A stretch of 42,302 nucleotides of DNA from Nonomuraea aridisoli (lineage in GTDB: Bacteria > Actinomycetota > Actinomycetes > Streptosporangiales > Streptosporangiaceae). The notes below the pieces were generated by a model that was not told the DNA's origin, did not search any database, and saw only the letters and a program-made list of their open reading frames with translations. The position numbers and the translations under genes are program-made. The first letter of the stretch is position 1. Every line of letters begins with the position of its first letter. The stretch spans positions 1 through 42,302 of the forward strand of contig NZ_POUD01000053.1 of NCBI RefSeq assembly GCF_003236395.1, in the 5' to 3' direction. This document shows, piece after piece, positions 25,419 to 32,944 of this stretch.

Positions 25419-26567
25419 ATGCTCGCCGACCTCGACCTGGTCGTGCCCCTGGAGCCGGACGACCCCCTGGCCGTGAACGGGATCGGCGGGATGGCGGTCA
25501 CCCTCGTGCTCGTGCTGCTCGGGCTGCCCCTCGGCATGCTCATCGACCGGGCCCGCCGCCGATCGGCGATGGCCGTGGTTCCCCTCCTGGTGGCGGCCGG
25601 GGGGCTCTCCGTCCTGGCGGCCGACGTCCTCGGCTCGCGGAGCGACGGCCACGCCGTCGCGGTGCTGACGGCGACGGGCGTGCTGACGGCGATGGCGCCC
25701 GTCGTCCGCGACACCTGCCTGCCCGCCATCGCCGGCCGCGAGCGCCTGGTTTCGGCGAACGCCCTGCTGTCGGTGGTGCCGCTGGTCCTGGCCCTCTGCC
25801 TGGTGCCGGTCCTGTCGCTGCTCGACGACCTGGCCGACGTCGCGATCCCGCTCCTCACCGCCACGATGGCGGCCGGAGCGGCGTTGTTGTTCCGCATGGT
25901 CGACGCCGCTCAGGAGCCAGCGCCGCCCCGGGTGGGGTCGCGGCGGGAGATGGCGGAGGCGATCCGCTTCACCGCGCGCCACCCGGTGCTGCGCGCGATC
26001 GCCCTGTACCTCGTGGTGTCGGCGCTGGTCGCGGAGTTCGCCGACGAGGTGGCGGACGGGGCGTTGCGGGTGGCGGCGGAGTCGGCGGGGATACCGGTCG
26101 GCTCCTACTTCTCCATGGTCAACCTGTCGGCCCTTTCCGCGCCGTTCGTGGGGGCGCTGCTGGCCGTGCTGCTCCACCGGAAGGTCGGCGTCTTCCGGCT
26201 GGCCTGCGCGGCACTCCTGGTGAGCGAACCGTTCACGCTGCTGCTCGCGCTGTCCGGCTCCCCCGGAGCAACGATCTGGTACGTCGTCGGCACCCTCGTC
26301 CCGATCACCGGGACGGCCGTCGCCGCCCTCACCCTGCTCAGCCACCTTCAGGCGCTCACCCCGGATCGCCTCCTCGGCCGGGTCGGCGGCCTGCTCCTGG
26401 CGCTCACCACACTCGCCGACGCCCTGGGCGGGCTGCTGGCGACGCCCGCCGAGCGGCTCGCCGACGCCACGCCCCTGACGTCGCTCCCCGGCCCGACCCT
26501 CGCCACGCTCGCCGCTCTCGCCGCCACCGTCCCGCTCCTGCGGGCTGTCGCGGCTCACTTACGATAG
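25419..26567 (+). CDS. MFS transporter, 5' end probably frameshifted
   Basis: The open frame gives 382 aa with about 10-11 membrane segments. The loop GMLIDRARRR fits the MFS TM2-TM3 signature, and VRDTCLPAIAGRERLVSANALL is typical of exporters of the MFS_3 type. The in-frame ATG at 25419 is inside what looks like TM1: upstream codons in the same frame read RRFLVFVLAWSVLSVVLML but have no start codon. An ATG at 25345 with AAAGGA at 25332-25337 is in another frame. One extra C in the C6 tract 25351-25356 would join them and give a normal N-terminus (MTPPRLRSRRFLV). The gene is therefore either frameshifted, mis-sequenced or starts late. The substrate is unknown. Confidence 0.75.
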   Translation: MLADLDLVVPLEPDDPLAVNGIGGMAVTLVLVLLGLPLGMLIDRARRRSAMAVVPLLVAAGGLSVLAADVLGSRSDGHAVAVLTATGVLTAMAPVVRDTCLPAIAGRERLVSANALLSVVPLVLALCLVPVLSLLDDLADVAIPLLTATMAAGAALLFRMVDAAQEPAPPRVGSRREMAEAIRFTARHPVLRAIALYLVVSALVAEFADEVADGALRVAAESAGIPVGSYFSMVNLSALSAPFVGALLAVLLHRKVGVFRLACAALLVSEPFTLLLALSGSPGATIWYVVGTLVPITGTAVAALTLLSHLQALTPDRLLGRVGGLLLALTTLADALGGLLATPAERLADATPLTSLPGPTLATLAALAATVPLLRAVAAHLR

Positions 26568-26576
26568 GGCGTTCCA

Positions 26577-26603
26577 GCTCACATTCGGAGGCGCCGTCTC
26601 GTC
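26577..26603 (+). promoter_or_regulatory. Candidate ECF41-type promoter upstream of the sigma factor gene
   Basis: GCTCACA (26577-26583) and CGTC (26600-26603) are separated by exactly 16 bases. The published ECF41 promoter, as I recall, is TGTCACA-N16-CGTC; five of seven -35 bases and the whole -10 match. The downstream start codon is at 26648. It suggests autoregulation. Confidence 0.65.
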
Positions 26604-26647
26604 GTACTGGTGAGGAATGAACCACCACAAAGGGAGCCAGCGCCACC

Positions 26648-27583
26648 ATGACCACTCCATCCGAGCCGGGCCACGACCAGTTCGACCCGAGCCTGAGCGC
26701 GATCATGGGCGAGCGGCGCCAGCTGATCAACGTCGCGTACCGGCTCCTCGGCTCCCTGGCCGACGCCGAAGACGTCGTGCAGGAGACCTACACCCGCTGG
26801 TACGCCCTGTCCCCCGAGCAGCAGGACGCCATCGAGTCCCCCGGCGCCTGGCTGACGAAGGTCGCCGGCCGCATCTGCCTCGACCTGCTCGGCTCGGCCC
26901 GGGCCAGGCGCGAACGCTACGTGGGCCAATGGATCCCCGAGCCGCTCCCCGAGGAGCGCACGGAGTGGATCAACGGACGCTCGGGCGGCGCCGCGATCGA
27001 CCCGGCCGACCGGATCACCCTCGACGAGTCGATCAACATGGCCTTCCTCGTCGTGCTCGAGTCCATGACCCCGGCCCAGCGCGTCGCGTTCATCCTCCAC
27101 GACGTCTTCCGCTACTCCTTCGCCGAGGTCGCCGAGATCGTCGGCCGTACGCCGGCCGCCTGCCGCCAGCTGGCCACCTCGGCCCGCCGCCGCATCCGCG
27201 AGTCGCAGTCGCCCGCCACTCCGGCGGCCCAGCGCGCCGGCGTCGTCAGGGAGTTCAAGCGGGCCTGGGAGGCGCAGGACATCGACGCCCTCATCGGCCT
27301 GCTCGCCCCCGACGCCACGGGCATCACCGACGGCGGCGGCCTCGTCGGCGCCGTGCTCCCCCCGATCGAAGGCGGCAAGCGGCTCGCCCGCCTCTTCGCC
27401 GGCGCCATCGGCAAGGCGCCCGACCTCACGATCACCGAACGCACGGTCAACGGCCAGCCCGGCCTGGTGGCCCAGCTGCACGACTTCACCGTGGTGCTGG
27501 CGTTCGACGTCGCGGGCGACCGCATCCAGCACATCTGGGCCGTCCTGAACCCCGAGAAACTCCGCCCCTGGACGACGACCTGA
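26648..27583 (+). CDS. ECF41-family sigma factor with C-terminal SnoaL-like domain
   Basis: This encodes 311 aa. Sigma region 2 covers about 17-90 (YRLLGSLADAEDVVQETYTRW) and region 4 about 140-195 (ALESMTPAQ-like helix, then FAEVAEIVGRTPAACRQL). An NTF2/SnoaL-like domain fills about 200-311. Signature motifs of group ECF41 are present: WIPEPL at 95-100 in the linker, DGGG near 220, and NPEKL at 301-305. In this group the extension takes the place of an anti-sigma factor and both inhibits and supports activity. The neighbouring carboxymuconolactone-decarboxylase gene (convergent) is the classical ECF41 partner. AAAGGGAG lies about 15 bases before the ATG. The signal sensed is unknown. Confidence 0.95.
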   Translation: MTTPSEPGHDQFDPSLSAIMGERRQLINVAYRLLGSLADAEDVVQETYTRWYALSPEQQDAIESPGAWLTKVAGRICLDLLGSARARRERYVGQWIPEPLPEERTEWINGRSGGAAIDPADRITLDESINMAFLVVLESMTPAQRVAFILHDVFRYSFAEVAEIVGRTPAACRQLATSARRRIRESQSPATPAAQRAGVVREFKRAWEAQDIDALIGLLAPDATGITDGGGLVGAVLPPIEGGKRLARLFAGAIGKAPDLTITERTVNGQPGLVAQLHDFTVVLAFDVAGDRIQHIWAVLNPEKLRPWTTT

Positions 27584-27592
27584 CCCGGCCCT

Positions 27593-27623
27593 CAGGCCGG
27601 ATGGCGACCTGCCATCCGGCCTG
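27593..27623. terminator. Bidirectional terminator hairpin
   Basis: CAGGCCGGATGGC (27593-27605) and GCCATCCGGCCTG (27611-27623) form a perfect 13-bp stem with loop GACCT. It lies between the convergent sigma factor and carboxymuconolactone-decarboxylase-like genes. Confidence 0.85.
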
Positions 27624-27634
27624 GCGAGGATCGA

Positions 27635-28108
27635 TCATCCGAACTGGCCGGGCTGGTAGCCGCCGGCCGGCTGCCGGGTGATGATGTTCAGGCGGTTGAC
27701 GGTGTTCATCATGGCGATGAGACCCACCAGGACGGCGAGCTCGTCCTCGTCGTAGTGCTTGGCGGCGTTCGCCCAGACCTCATCGCTGACACCACCGGCG
27801 CCGTCCGCGATGCGGGTGCCCTCCTCGGCCAGCTCCAGGGCGGCCCGCTCGGCCTCGGTGAAGACCGTCGCCTCCCGCCAGGCGACGACCAGGTTGAGCC
27901 GCACGGAGCTCTCTCCCGCCCGGGTGGCCTCCTTGGTGTGCATGTCGATGCAGGCGGCGCAGCCGTTGATCTGGCTGACCCGCAGCGCCACGAGCTCCTG
28001 CGTCGTGGCGGGCACGCTCGACTCGCGCAACGACTTGCCCGCGCTGAGAAGGTACTTCAGGAACTTCCCCGCGACGGGGCTCTCGAGGTAGTTGAGACGG
28101 GCGTCCAT
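27635..28108 (-). CDS. Carboxymuconolactone decarboxylase/AhpD-like protein (ECF41 partner)
   Basis: This encodes 157 aa of the CMD/AhpD fold. The redox-type motif CAACIDMHTKEA (two cysteines and the following histidine) sits around residues 51-62, as in peroxidase-related AhpD proteins. The C-terminal helix contains NRLNIITRQPAG. The ATG at 28108 has GGAG a few bases upstream. Genes for CMD proteins are the typical neighbours and targets of ECF41 sigma factors, and a matching promoter lies upstream (28145-28171). It is probably a hydroperoxide or quinone-related reductase; the substrate is unknown. Confidence 0.92.
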   Translation of the reverse strand: MDARLNYLESPVAGKFLKYLLSAGKSLRESSVPATTQELVALRVSQINGCAACIDMHTKEATRAGESSVRLNLVVAWREATVFTEAERAALELAEEGTRIADGAGGVSDEVWANAAKHYDEDELAVLVGLIAMMNTVNRLNIITRQPAGGYQPGQFG

Positions 28109-28144
28109 CCTGATCTCCTGTCGTGTCGACGGTTACACCCCACC

Positions 28145-28171
28145 GACGACACAGCCCCCCGAGATGTGATG
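28145..28171 (-). promoter_or_regulatory. Candidate ECF41-type promoter of the CMD gene
   Basis: Reading the minus strand, CATCACA (28165-28171) is followed after exactly 16 bases by CGTC (28145-28148). The same TCACA-N16-CGTC pattern lies before the sigma factor gene. It ends 36 bases before the CMD start codon. Confidence 0.7.
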
Positions 28172-28196
28172 CCCCAAGCGGGCGGACGGAGGTCAC

Positions 28197-28743
28197 ATGA
28201 GGATGCCGCGTGCCACGGGCGGACGGACACTGGCGTGGTCGGCGCGCGCGCCGGCGGTGGCGGCGTTCCATCGCCGCGAGGCGGCGATCTCCGAGCGGCT
28301 TCCCGCGCACGCCCCGGTGCCGCGCCTGCTGGGCACGTACGACGACGGCGACTGGATCGCCCTGGCCTTCGAGGAGATCGACGGCCGCCTCCCCGCCCAG
28401 CCCTGGCACGATGACGAACTACAACGAGTCCTGGAGACGGCGGGACCCCGCATCGGGTCGTGGTCGTCGACTGGCCGCACGCGTGGACCGGAGCCCGTAC
28501 TGTGACGTGCTGACGTTGATGTCGAGCGCCCGCTTGAGCGGCGTCGATCCGCAACCGCTCGCCGACGCCCACCCGCTCACCCGTCATCTCCCCGCGGCGC
28601 AGATCGACGATCTGCTGGTCCTGCACGCCGGCTTCCTGGTCAGGACCGCCGTGACGGCCGGGCCGACGGTGGACCGCCATCTGCTGGACATGATGACCGC
28701 GCTCGGCACAGCCTCACTCCGCTGGCTGCGGGACCGGTGGTGA
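28197..28743 (+). pseudogene. Degraded aminoglycoside-phosphotransferase-family gene
   Basis: Three frames each carry part of one APH-family protein. The first, from an ATG at 28197 with a perfect GGAGG, reads FHRREAAISERLP, then PRLLGTYDDGDWIALAFEEIDGRLPAQPW. A second frame briefly reads RVVVVDWPHAWTGA (about 28450-28490), the stretch that normally follows the catalytic loop. A third reads CDVLTLMSSARLSG to the end at 28743. The catalytic HxDxxxxN segment and roughly 80 residues between the first and second parts are missing. This looks like a real deletion plus frameshifts, not a simple sequencing error. It should not yield an active kinase. Confidence 0.75.
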
Positions 28744-28897
28744 AGGCGGTACTTCACGCCCAGAGTTGCCTCGTCCACGGCACCGCCGCCCGCCGTCATG
28801 CGCAAGGCTTCACGTACGCCACGATGACGGGCCACCCGCAACCTCGACGCCGCCCGAGGCCGCTGACCACCCGCCGCAGCCTTGCCACACCATCCCG

Positions 28898-29743
28898 TCA
28901 CGTCACGCGCCCGTGAGGGGCGCCGGAACGGAGCTCCCGTTCGGCGAACTCCCGGAAGCCGCGGGGCGGGCGGCCGGTGACACGTTCGACGGTGTCGGTG
29001 ACCCGGTCCTCCGAGCCGTCGCTGATATCGGTGTCGAGCCCGGCGAGCATGGCGGCGAAGGCCGAGGGGATGCCGTGCCGCGTGAAGTGGCGGGCGAGCT
29101 CGTCCACCGTGACGGACCGGTGGCGCACGGGTCGGCCGGTGTGCCGGGTGAGGAGCGCGGCGACGTCGTCGTAGCTCAACGTCTCCGGCCCGGTCAGCAC
29201 GTGCTCGGTGTCGTGCGGCACGTCCGCCGTCAGCGCGTGCCCGGCGACCGACGCGATGTCGGCCGCGTCGACGAACCCCACCCGGCCCTTGCCCGTGGCG
29301 GAGATGATCTCGCCGTCGCGGGTCCTCAGCGCGAGCGACTCGCCGGCGAAGTTCTGCATGAACCACGACGGCCGCAACACCGTCCATTCCGGCATGACCG
29401 TACGGACCAGGCCGTACAGCGCCCCGACCCCCGACGTGCTCTCCGGCACCGCCGACGAGCCGAGCAGCACCACCCGCCGCACCCCTTGGCGGACGGCCTC
29501 CCGCAGGAACGGCTCCACCAGCGGGACAGGTTCGGCCACCCCGATGGGCGGGACCAGGTAGACGGCTCGAACCCCGGTCAACGCGGGTGCGTGTGTCTCC
29601 CGATTCGCCCAGTCGAAGCGTACGAATCCGGCGAGATCCGCCCGACGAGAGGCCGGCCGCACCGGCAGGTCGCGTTCGCGCAGGAAGTCCACCACCCGGG
29701 AACCGGTCGTCCCGGTCGCGCCGACGACGAGAACCTCACTCAT
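28898..29743 (-). CDS. NmrA-like NAD(P)-binding (atypical SDR) protein
   Basis: This encodes 281 aa. The Rossmann motif VLVVGATGTTGSRVVDFL (about 4-21) has the GxxGxxG form of the NmrA/TMR-like atypical short-chain dehydrogenases. FVDAADIASVAGHALT lies near residue 165 and RPSWFMQNF near 125, both typical of the family. The start at 29743 (MSEVLVVG) was chosen for its fit to the fold. It overlaps the upstream SnoaL-like gene by 8 bp and is probably translated with it. It may reduce a quinone or sense the NADP(H) ratio. Control by the divergent TetR gene is likely. Confidence 0.9.
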   Translation of the reverse strand: MSEVLVVGATGTTGSRVVDFLRERDLPVRPASRRADLAGFVRFDWANRETHAPALTGVRAVYLVPPIGVAEPVPLVEPFLREAVRQGVRRVVLLGSSAVPESTSGVGALYGLVRTVMPEWTVLRPSWFMQNFAGESLALRTRDGEIISATGKGRVGFVDAADIASVAGHALTADVPHDTEHVLTGPETLSYDDVAALLTRHTGRPVRHRSVTVDELARHFTRHGIPSAFAAMLAGLDTDISDGSEDRVTDTVERVTGRPPRGFREFAERELRSGAPHGRVT

Positions 29744-30173
29744 GCGCACCCCCGGCGAAAGCCCGGTTCGTCGCCTCGACCCCGCCCAGCGCCTCGGCAG
29801 CGGCCAGCGGACTCCAGTAGTCCCGATACATCTGGATCTCTCCGTCCCGCACGGTGACGACCGCGACATAACGCATGCGATACGGCTTCCCCGTACCCGC
29901 CACGACCCCCGCCACCTCGAACTCGACGATCACCACCTCGGGATCGACGCTCTGGTGCACGGTCTCCTGGACGATCTGCCGGACGTCGAGGATGTCCGGG
30001 TAGCCGCGCATGTACTCCTGAATCGCGGCCCGCCCCTCCACGCGCGACGGATATCCCGGCGCCGCGAAGGGGAACTCGATCACCCCGTCCTCCGCCCACA
30101 GCCCGGCGAAGGCTGCCATGTCCTTGGCCACCAGCAGTTCCAGGGCCCGCCTGACCAGCTCAGCAGCAGTCAT
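29736..30173 (-). CDS. SnoaL-like/NTF2-fold protein
   Basis: This encodes 145 aa with the cone-shaped NTF2/SnoaL fold pattern: an N-terminal helix (AELVRRALELLVAKDMAAFAGLWAED), then ENG-type strands (VIEFPFAAPGYPSRVEGRAAIQEYM) and a final strand pair ending MYRDYWSPLAAAEALGG. Members are small isomerases, hydrolases or ligand-binding proteins. GGAG precedes the ATG at 30173. It is the first gene of a two-gene unit with the NmrA-like gene and is divergent from a TetR gene. Substrate unknown. Confidence 0.88.
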   Translation of the reverse strand: MTAAELVRRALELLVAKDMAAFAGLWAEDGVIEFPFAAPGYPSRVEGRAAIQEYMRGYPDILDVRQIVQETVHQSVDPEVVIVEFEVAGVVAGTGKPYRMRYVAVVTVRDGEIQMYRDYWSPLAAAEALGGVEATNRAFAGGAHE

Positions 30174-30201
30174 TCCGCGCTCCTTCCCACACATGGACGA
30201 T

Positions 30202-30244
30202 ACGGTACCGTCCCGACGTGAACGGTAGACGAGACGGCACCGTC
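30202..30244. promoter_or_regulatory. Two palindromic TetR-type operators
   Basis: ACGGTACCGT (30202-30211) is a perfect palindrome. ACGGCACCGT (30234-30243) is the same with one central change, and extends to GACGG/CCGTC arms. Both are followed by CCCG. Centre spacing is 32 bp, about three helical turns, and a further half-site ACGGTA lies between (30222-30227). They sit in the 95-bp interval between the SnoaL-like gene and the TetR gene. Confidence 0.72.
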
Positions 30245-30268
30245 CCGTCCAATCGCTAAACTCTCCCC

Positions 30269-30871
30269 ATGACCCGCCGCACACCCACCGGCGCAGCCGT
30301 GCTGCAACCGACGGTCACCAAGGCCATCACCGAAGCTGTCCTCGACGAACTGGCCGAGAACGGCTACGCCCGCCTGTCGATGGAGGCCGTCGCCAAACGT
30401 GCGGGCGTGGGCAAGAGCGCGCTGTATCGCCGCTGGTCGTCCAAGCAGGAGATGGCGATCTCGGTGATCTCCGAGTTCGGCGCGGAACAGGTCACCGTCC
30501 CCGACACCGGCTCCCTGCGAGGCGACCTGCGGGCCGCCCTCGGCACGCTCATGAAGTGGCTGACGCATCCGCGCTTCTCGCGGATCATGGCCGACCTGGT
30601 GGCGGAGACGGCCCGCAACGCGAAGCTCGGCGAGGCCGTCGAAACCCTGGTCGGGATGCCCAAGCGGGAACGCGTCGCGGCCATGTTCCATCGCGCGATC
30701 GCCCGCGGCGAACTGCCCGCGGACACCGACCTGGAGCTCGCCCTCGACCTGCTCGCCGCCCCCCTCTACTGGCGACTGGTCGTACGCTCCGCCGCGGCCG
30801 ATCCCACCTACATCGACGACCTCACCGACGCCCTCCTGCGATCCTTCACCAGACGCCCGCACGACCGTTGA
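30269..30871 (+). CDS. TetR-family transcriptional regulator
   Basis: This encodes 200 aa. The N-terminal helix-turn-helix covers about 15-62 (NGYARLSMEAVAKRAGVGKSALYRRW, a strong TetR signature). A C-terminal helical ligand domain follows and includes TETR_C-type residues near PLYWRLVVRS. It is divergent from the SnoaL-like/NmrA-like pair with two palindromes between, so it probably represses both that pair and itself. The ligand is unknown. Confidence 0.94.
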   Translation: MTRRTPTGAAVLQPTVTKAITEAVLDELAENGYARLSMEAVAKRAGVGKSALYRRWSSKQEMAISVISEFGAEQVTVPDTGSLRGDLRAALGTLMKWLTHPRFSRIMADLVAETARNAKLGEAVETLVGMPKRERVAAMFHRAIARGELPADTDLELALDLLAAPLYWRLVVRSAAADPTYIDDLTDALLRSFTRRPHDR

Positions 30872-30961
30872 CGCCCCACCCCGGGAACGACCGGCCGAGA
30901 TTCCGGACATCCGCCCGTTACGGCGCCACGGCGCTGCCATGATCTTGGTGGCGCCTCACGG

Positions 30962-31543
30962 ATGGGATCCCCGATGTCCACTCGTTCGCTCGTGCCGCTG
31001 GCCGCCTCGCTCTGTGCGGGCGCCCTCGCAGTTCTGGTGCATCACTTCAGCGACTCCGACCTGGTGCTCCTGAGGGAGCACCTCAACCACCCGTTCGCGC
31101 TCGGCGTCCTGGCCTGCGCCCTGATGACGTGGGCCGCCCTCGGGCTGCGGCGGAGGTGGCTACGCGCCGCGATCATCGTCCTCGCCGGACTGGGTGGAAG
31201 CGCCGCGCTGTTCGTCGGGCTGGCCGCCGCCGCACTCACCACCGCCGAGGACGTCGGCTACGTCGACGGACCCGCCCCGTACCGGATCCGCCTCCAGCAG
31301 TCGACAGCGGGCCTCGGCCCCGACACGGTGACATCCCTCAGCGTCCGCAAGGACGACGGGCTGCTCAGCAAGGAGTGGCACCTCGGCTGCTTCAACGACG
31401 ACGACCCGAACGACGCCTTCGACTCGATCAAGTGGACCGGCCCGAGTTCGATCGAGATCCGCGTCACCGACGGCCGAACGTTCCCCATAACCCTGAACCC
31501 GACCTCAGGCCGCCCCCGAACCACCGCAACCCTCAACTGTTGA
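30962..31543 (+). CDS. Hypothetical membrane protein
   Basis: This encodes 193 aa, or 189 from a second ATG at 30974. Three hydrophobic segments are visible: about 12-26, about 45-60 and about 68-95 (AAIIVLAGLGGSAALFVGLAAAAL). An 85-residue soluble C-terminal part follows, with WHLGCFNDDDPNDAFDSIKW and a strand-rich end. That end probably faces outside, given its Cys pair (CF... and the C-terminal LNC). I recognise no family. Neither start has a clear ribosome binding site. It stands alone between the TetR and MFS genes. Confidence 0.68.
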   Translation: MGSPMSTRSLVPLAASLCAGALAVLVHHFSDSDLVLLREHLNHPFALGVLACALMTWAALGLRRRWLRAAIIVLAGLGGSAALFVGLAAAALTTAEDVGYVDGPAPYRIRLQQSTAGLGPDTVTSLSVRKDDGLLSKEWHLGCFNDDDPNDAFDSIKWTGPSSIEIRVTDGRTFPITLNPTSGRPRTTATLNC

Positions 31544-31666
31544 CCGCATCCCCACGCCACGCGCCGCTCAGTGTTCCTTTCGCCCACGATCAAAGTCGGT
31601 CCCCGGCAGCCGGAGCGCCCCAGCCATTCACGGTGAGCACCGAAGTCGTGGCACGCCCAAGGAGCC

Positions 31667-31695
31667 TTGACACCCTCTGCCCCTCTAGTGACCAT
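31667..31695 (+). promoter_or_regulatory. Candidate promoter for the MFS gene, possibly leaderless
   Basis: TTGACA (31667-31672) and GACCAT (31690-31695) are 17 bases apart. The GTG start at 31701 lies only 5 bases beyond the -10, so the transcript may begin at the start codon. There is no clear Shine-Dalgarno before this GTG, which fits. The -10 is weak. Confidence 0.42.
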
Positions 31696-31700
31696 CGGGG

Positions 31701-32927
31701 GTGGCTTCCTCCCCCACCCTTCTCCAGAACCGGAACTTCCGGCGGCTGCTCGCCGCCGACGCGATCAGCCATGCGGGCACCCAGATCACATCGGTGGCGC
31801 TGCCCCTGACCGCTGTCGTCGCGCTCCAGGCGGGCGCTCTGGACACCGGCCTGCTCAACGCCGCGCAACAGGCCGCTTTCCTGCTGCTCGGCCTGCCCGC
31901 AGGGGTGTGGGTGGATCGGCTGCGCCGCCGTCCCATCCTGGTCACCACCGATCTGGCCAGAGCCGCACTCCTGCTGACGCTCCCTGTCGCCTGGTGGCTG
32001 GACCTGCTCACGCTGCCGCATCTGTACGTGGTGGCGTTCGGGCTGAGCGCGGCCACGGTCTTCTTCGACGTGGCCTACCGCAGCTACCTGCCGACCCTGC
32101 TCGACAAGGACCAGCTCGTCCGGGGCAATGGCGCGATCGAATCCGTGGCCGGGCTGTCGAGGGTTGCCGGGCCCGGCGTCGGCGGCTGGGCCGTTCAGCT
32201 GGTGGGTGGGCCCGTCGCACTGCTGGCCGACGCGTTCAGCTATCTCGCCTCGGCGCTCTGCCTGCGCGGGATCGACGCACACGAAGCGCTGGAAGATCGG
32301 CCGGCCGAACGCCGGGCGCTCTCGGGTGAGATCTGGGAGGGCGTGACCTTCGTGCTACGAGATCCCGCCCTGCGGGCCATCGCCACCAGCGCGGCCGTCT
32401 CCAACTTCTGCGGCGCGGCGATCGCCGTGCTACAGGTGCTGTTCCTGATCCGCACGGTCGGAATCAGCCCCGGCCTGTACGGCATGCTGCTCATGGCAGG
32501 CGCCGCGGGCGGCCTGGTGGCGGCGGTGACCTCCGGCCGTCTGGCCGGACGGATCGGTCAGGCCAGGCTCATCTGGCTCGCCCCAACCGTCTGCACGCCC
32601 TTCGCGCTGTTGATCCCGTTCACCGGCGCGGGCTGGGAACTGTCCTGGTTCGTCGTCGCCACCCTGATGACCGCAACGGGCGGGGTGCTCTTCAACGTGG
32701 CCCAGGCGAGCTACCGGCAGGCGATCAGCCCGGACCACCTGCTCGGCAGGGTGACGGCCTCGACCCGGTTCATAGCCTGGGGAGTGCTGCCCTTCGGCGC
32801 CACCGCGGGCGGCCTGCTCGGCGAGCTGTACAGCACGCGTGACGGCCTCTGGGTGGTGGCGCTGGCCCAACTGCTCAGCCTGGCGCCCCTGCTGCTCTCA
32901 CCGCTGCGCCGAATGCGGAACTTCTAA
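31701..32927 (+). CDS. MFS exporter (MFS_3 / macrolide-efflux-like)
   Basis: This encodes 408 aa with about 12 membrane segments. NRNFRRLLAADAISHAGTQITSVALPL at the N-terminus, GVWVDRLRRRP between TM2 and TM3, and YRSYLPTLLDKDQLVRGNGAIESV between TM4 and TM5 are typical of the enterobactin/macrolide exporter branch of MFS. It probably pumps a drug or secondary metabolite outwards. The start is GTG 31701. No regulator or biosynthetic gene is adjacent. The related exporter at 25419-26567 shares the same family but is not a close copy. Confidence 0.9.
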   Translation: MASSPTLLQNRNFRRLLAADAISHAGTQITSVALPLTAVVALQAGALDTGLLNAAQQAAFLLLGLPAGVWVDRLRRRPILVTTDLARAALLLTLPVAWWLDLLTLPHLYVVAFGLSAATVFFDVAYRSYLPTLLDKDQLVRGNGAIESVAGLSRVAGPGVGGWAVQLVGGPVALLADAFSYLASALCLRGIDAHEALEDRPAERRALSGEIWEGVTFVLRDPALRAIATSAAVSNFCGAAIAVLQVLFLIRTVGISPGLYGMLLMAGAAGGLVAAVTSGRLAGRIGQARLIWLAPTVCTPFALLIPFTGAGWELSWFVVATLMTATGGVLFNVAQASYRQAISPDHLLGRVTASTRFIAWGVLPFGATAGGLLGELYSTRDGLWVVALAQLLSLAPLLLSPLRRMRNF

Positions 32928-32944
32928 GGTGAGCACCCAGAGTT

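Noticed and set aside
28193..28216. A third ECF41-type promoter near the phosphotransferase pseudogene
   Set aside because: GTCACA is present at 28192-28197 but the bases at the right distance read CACG, not CGTC.
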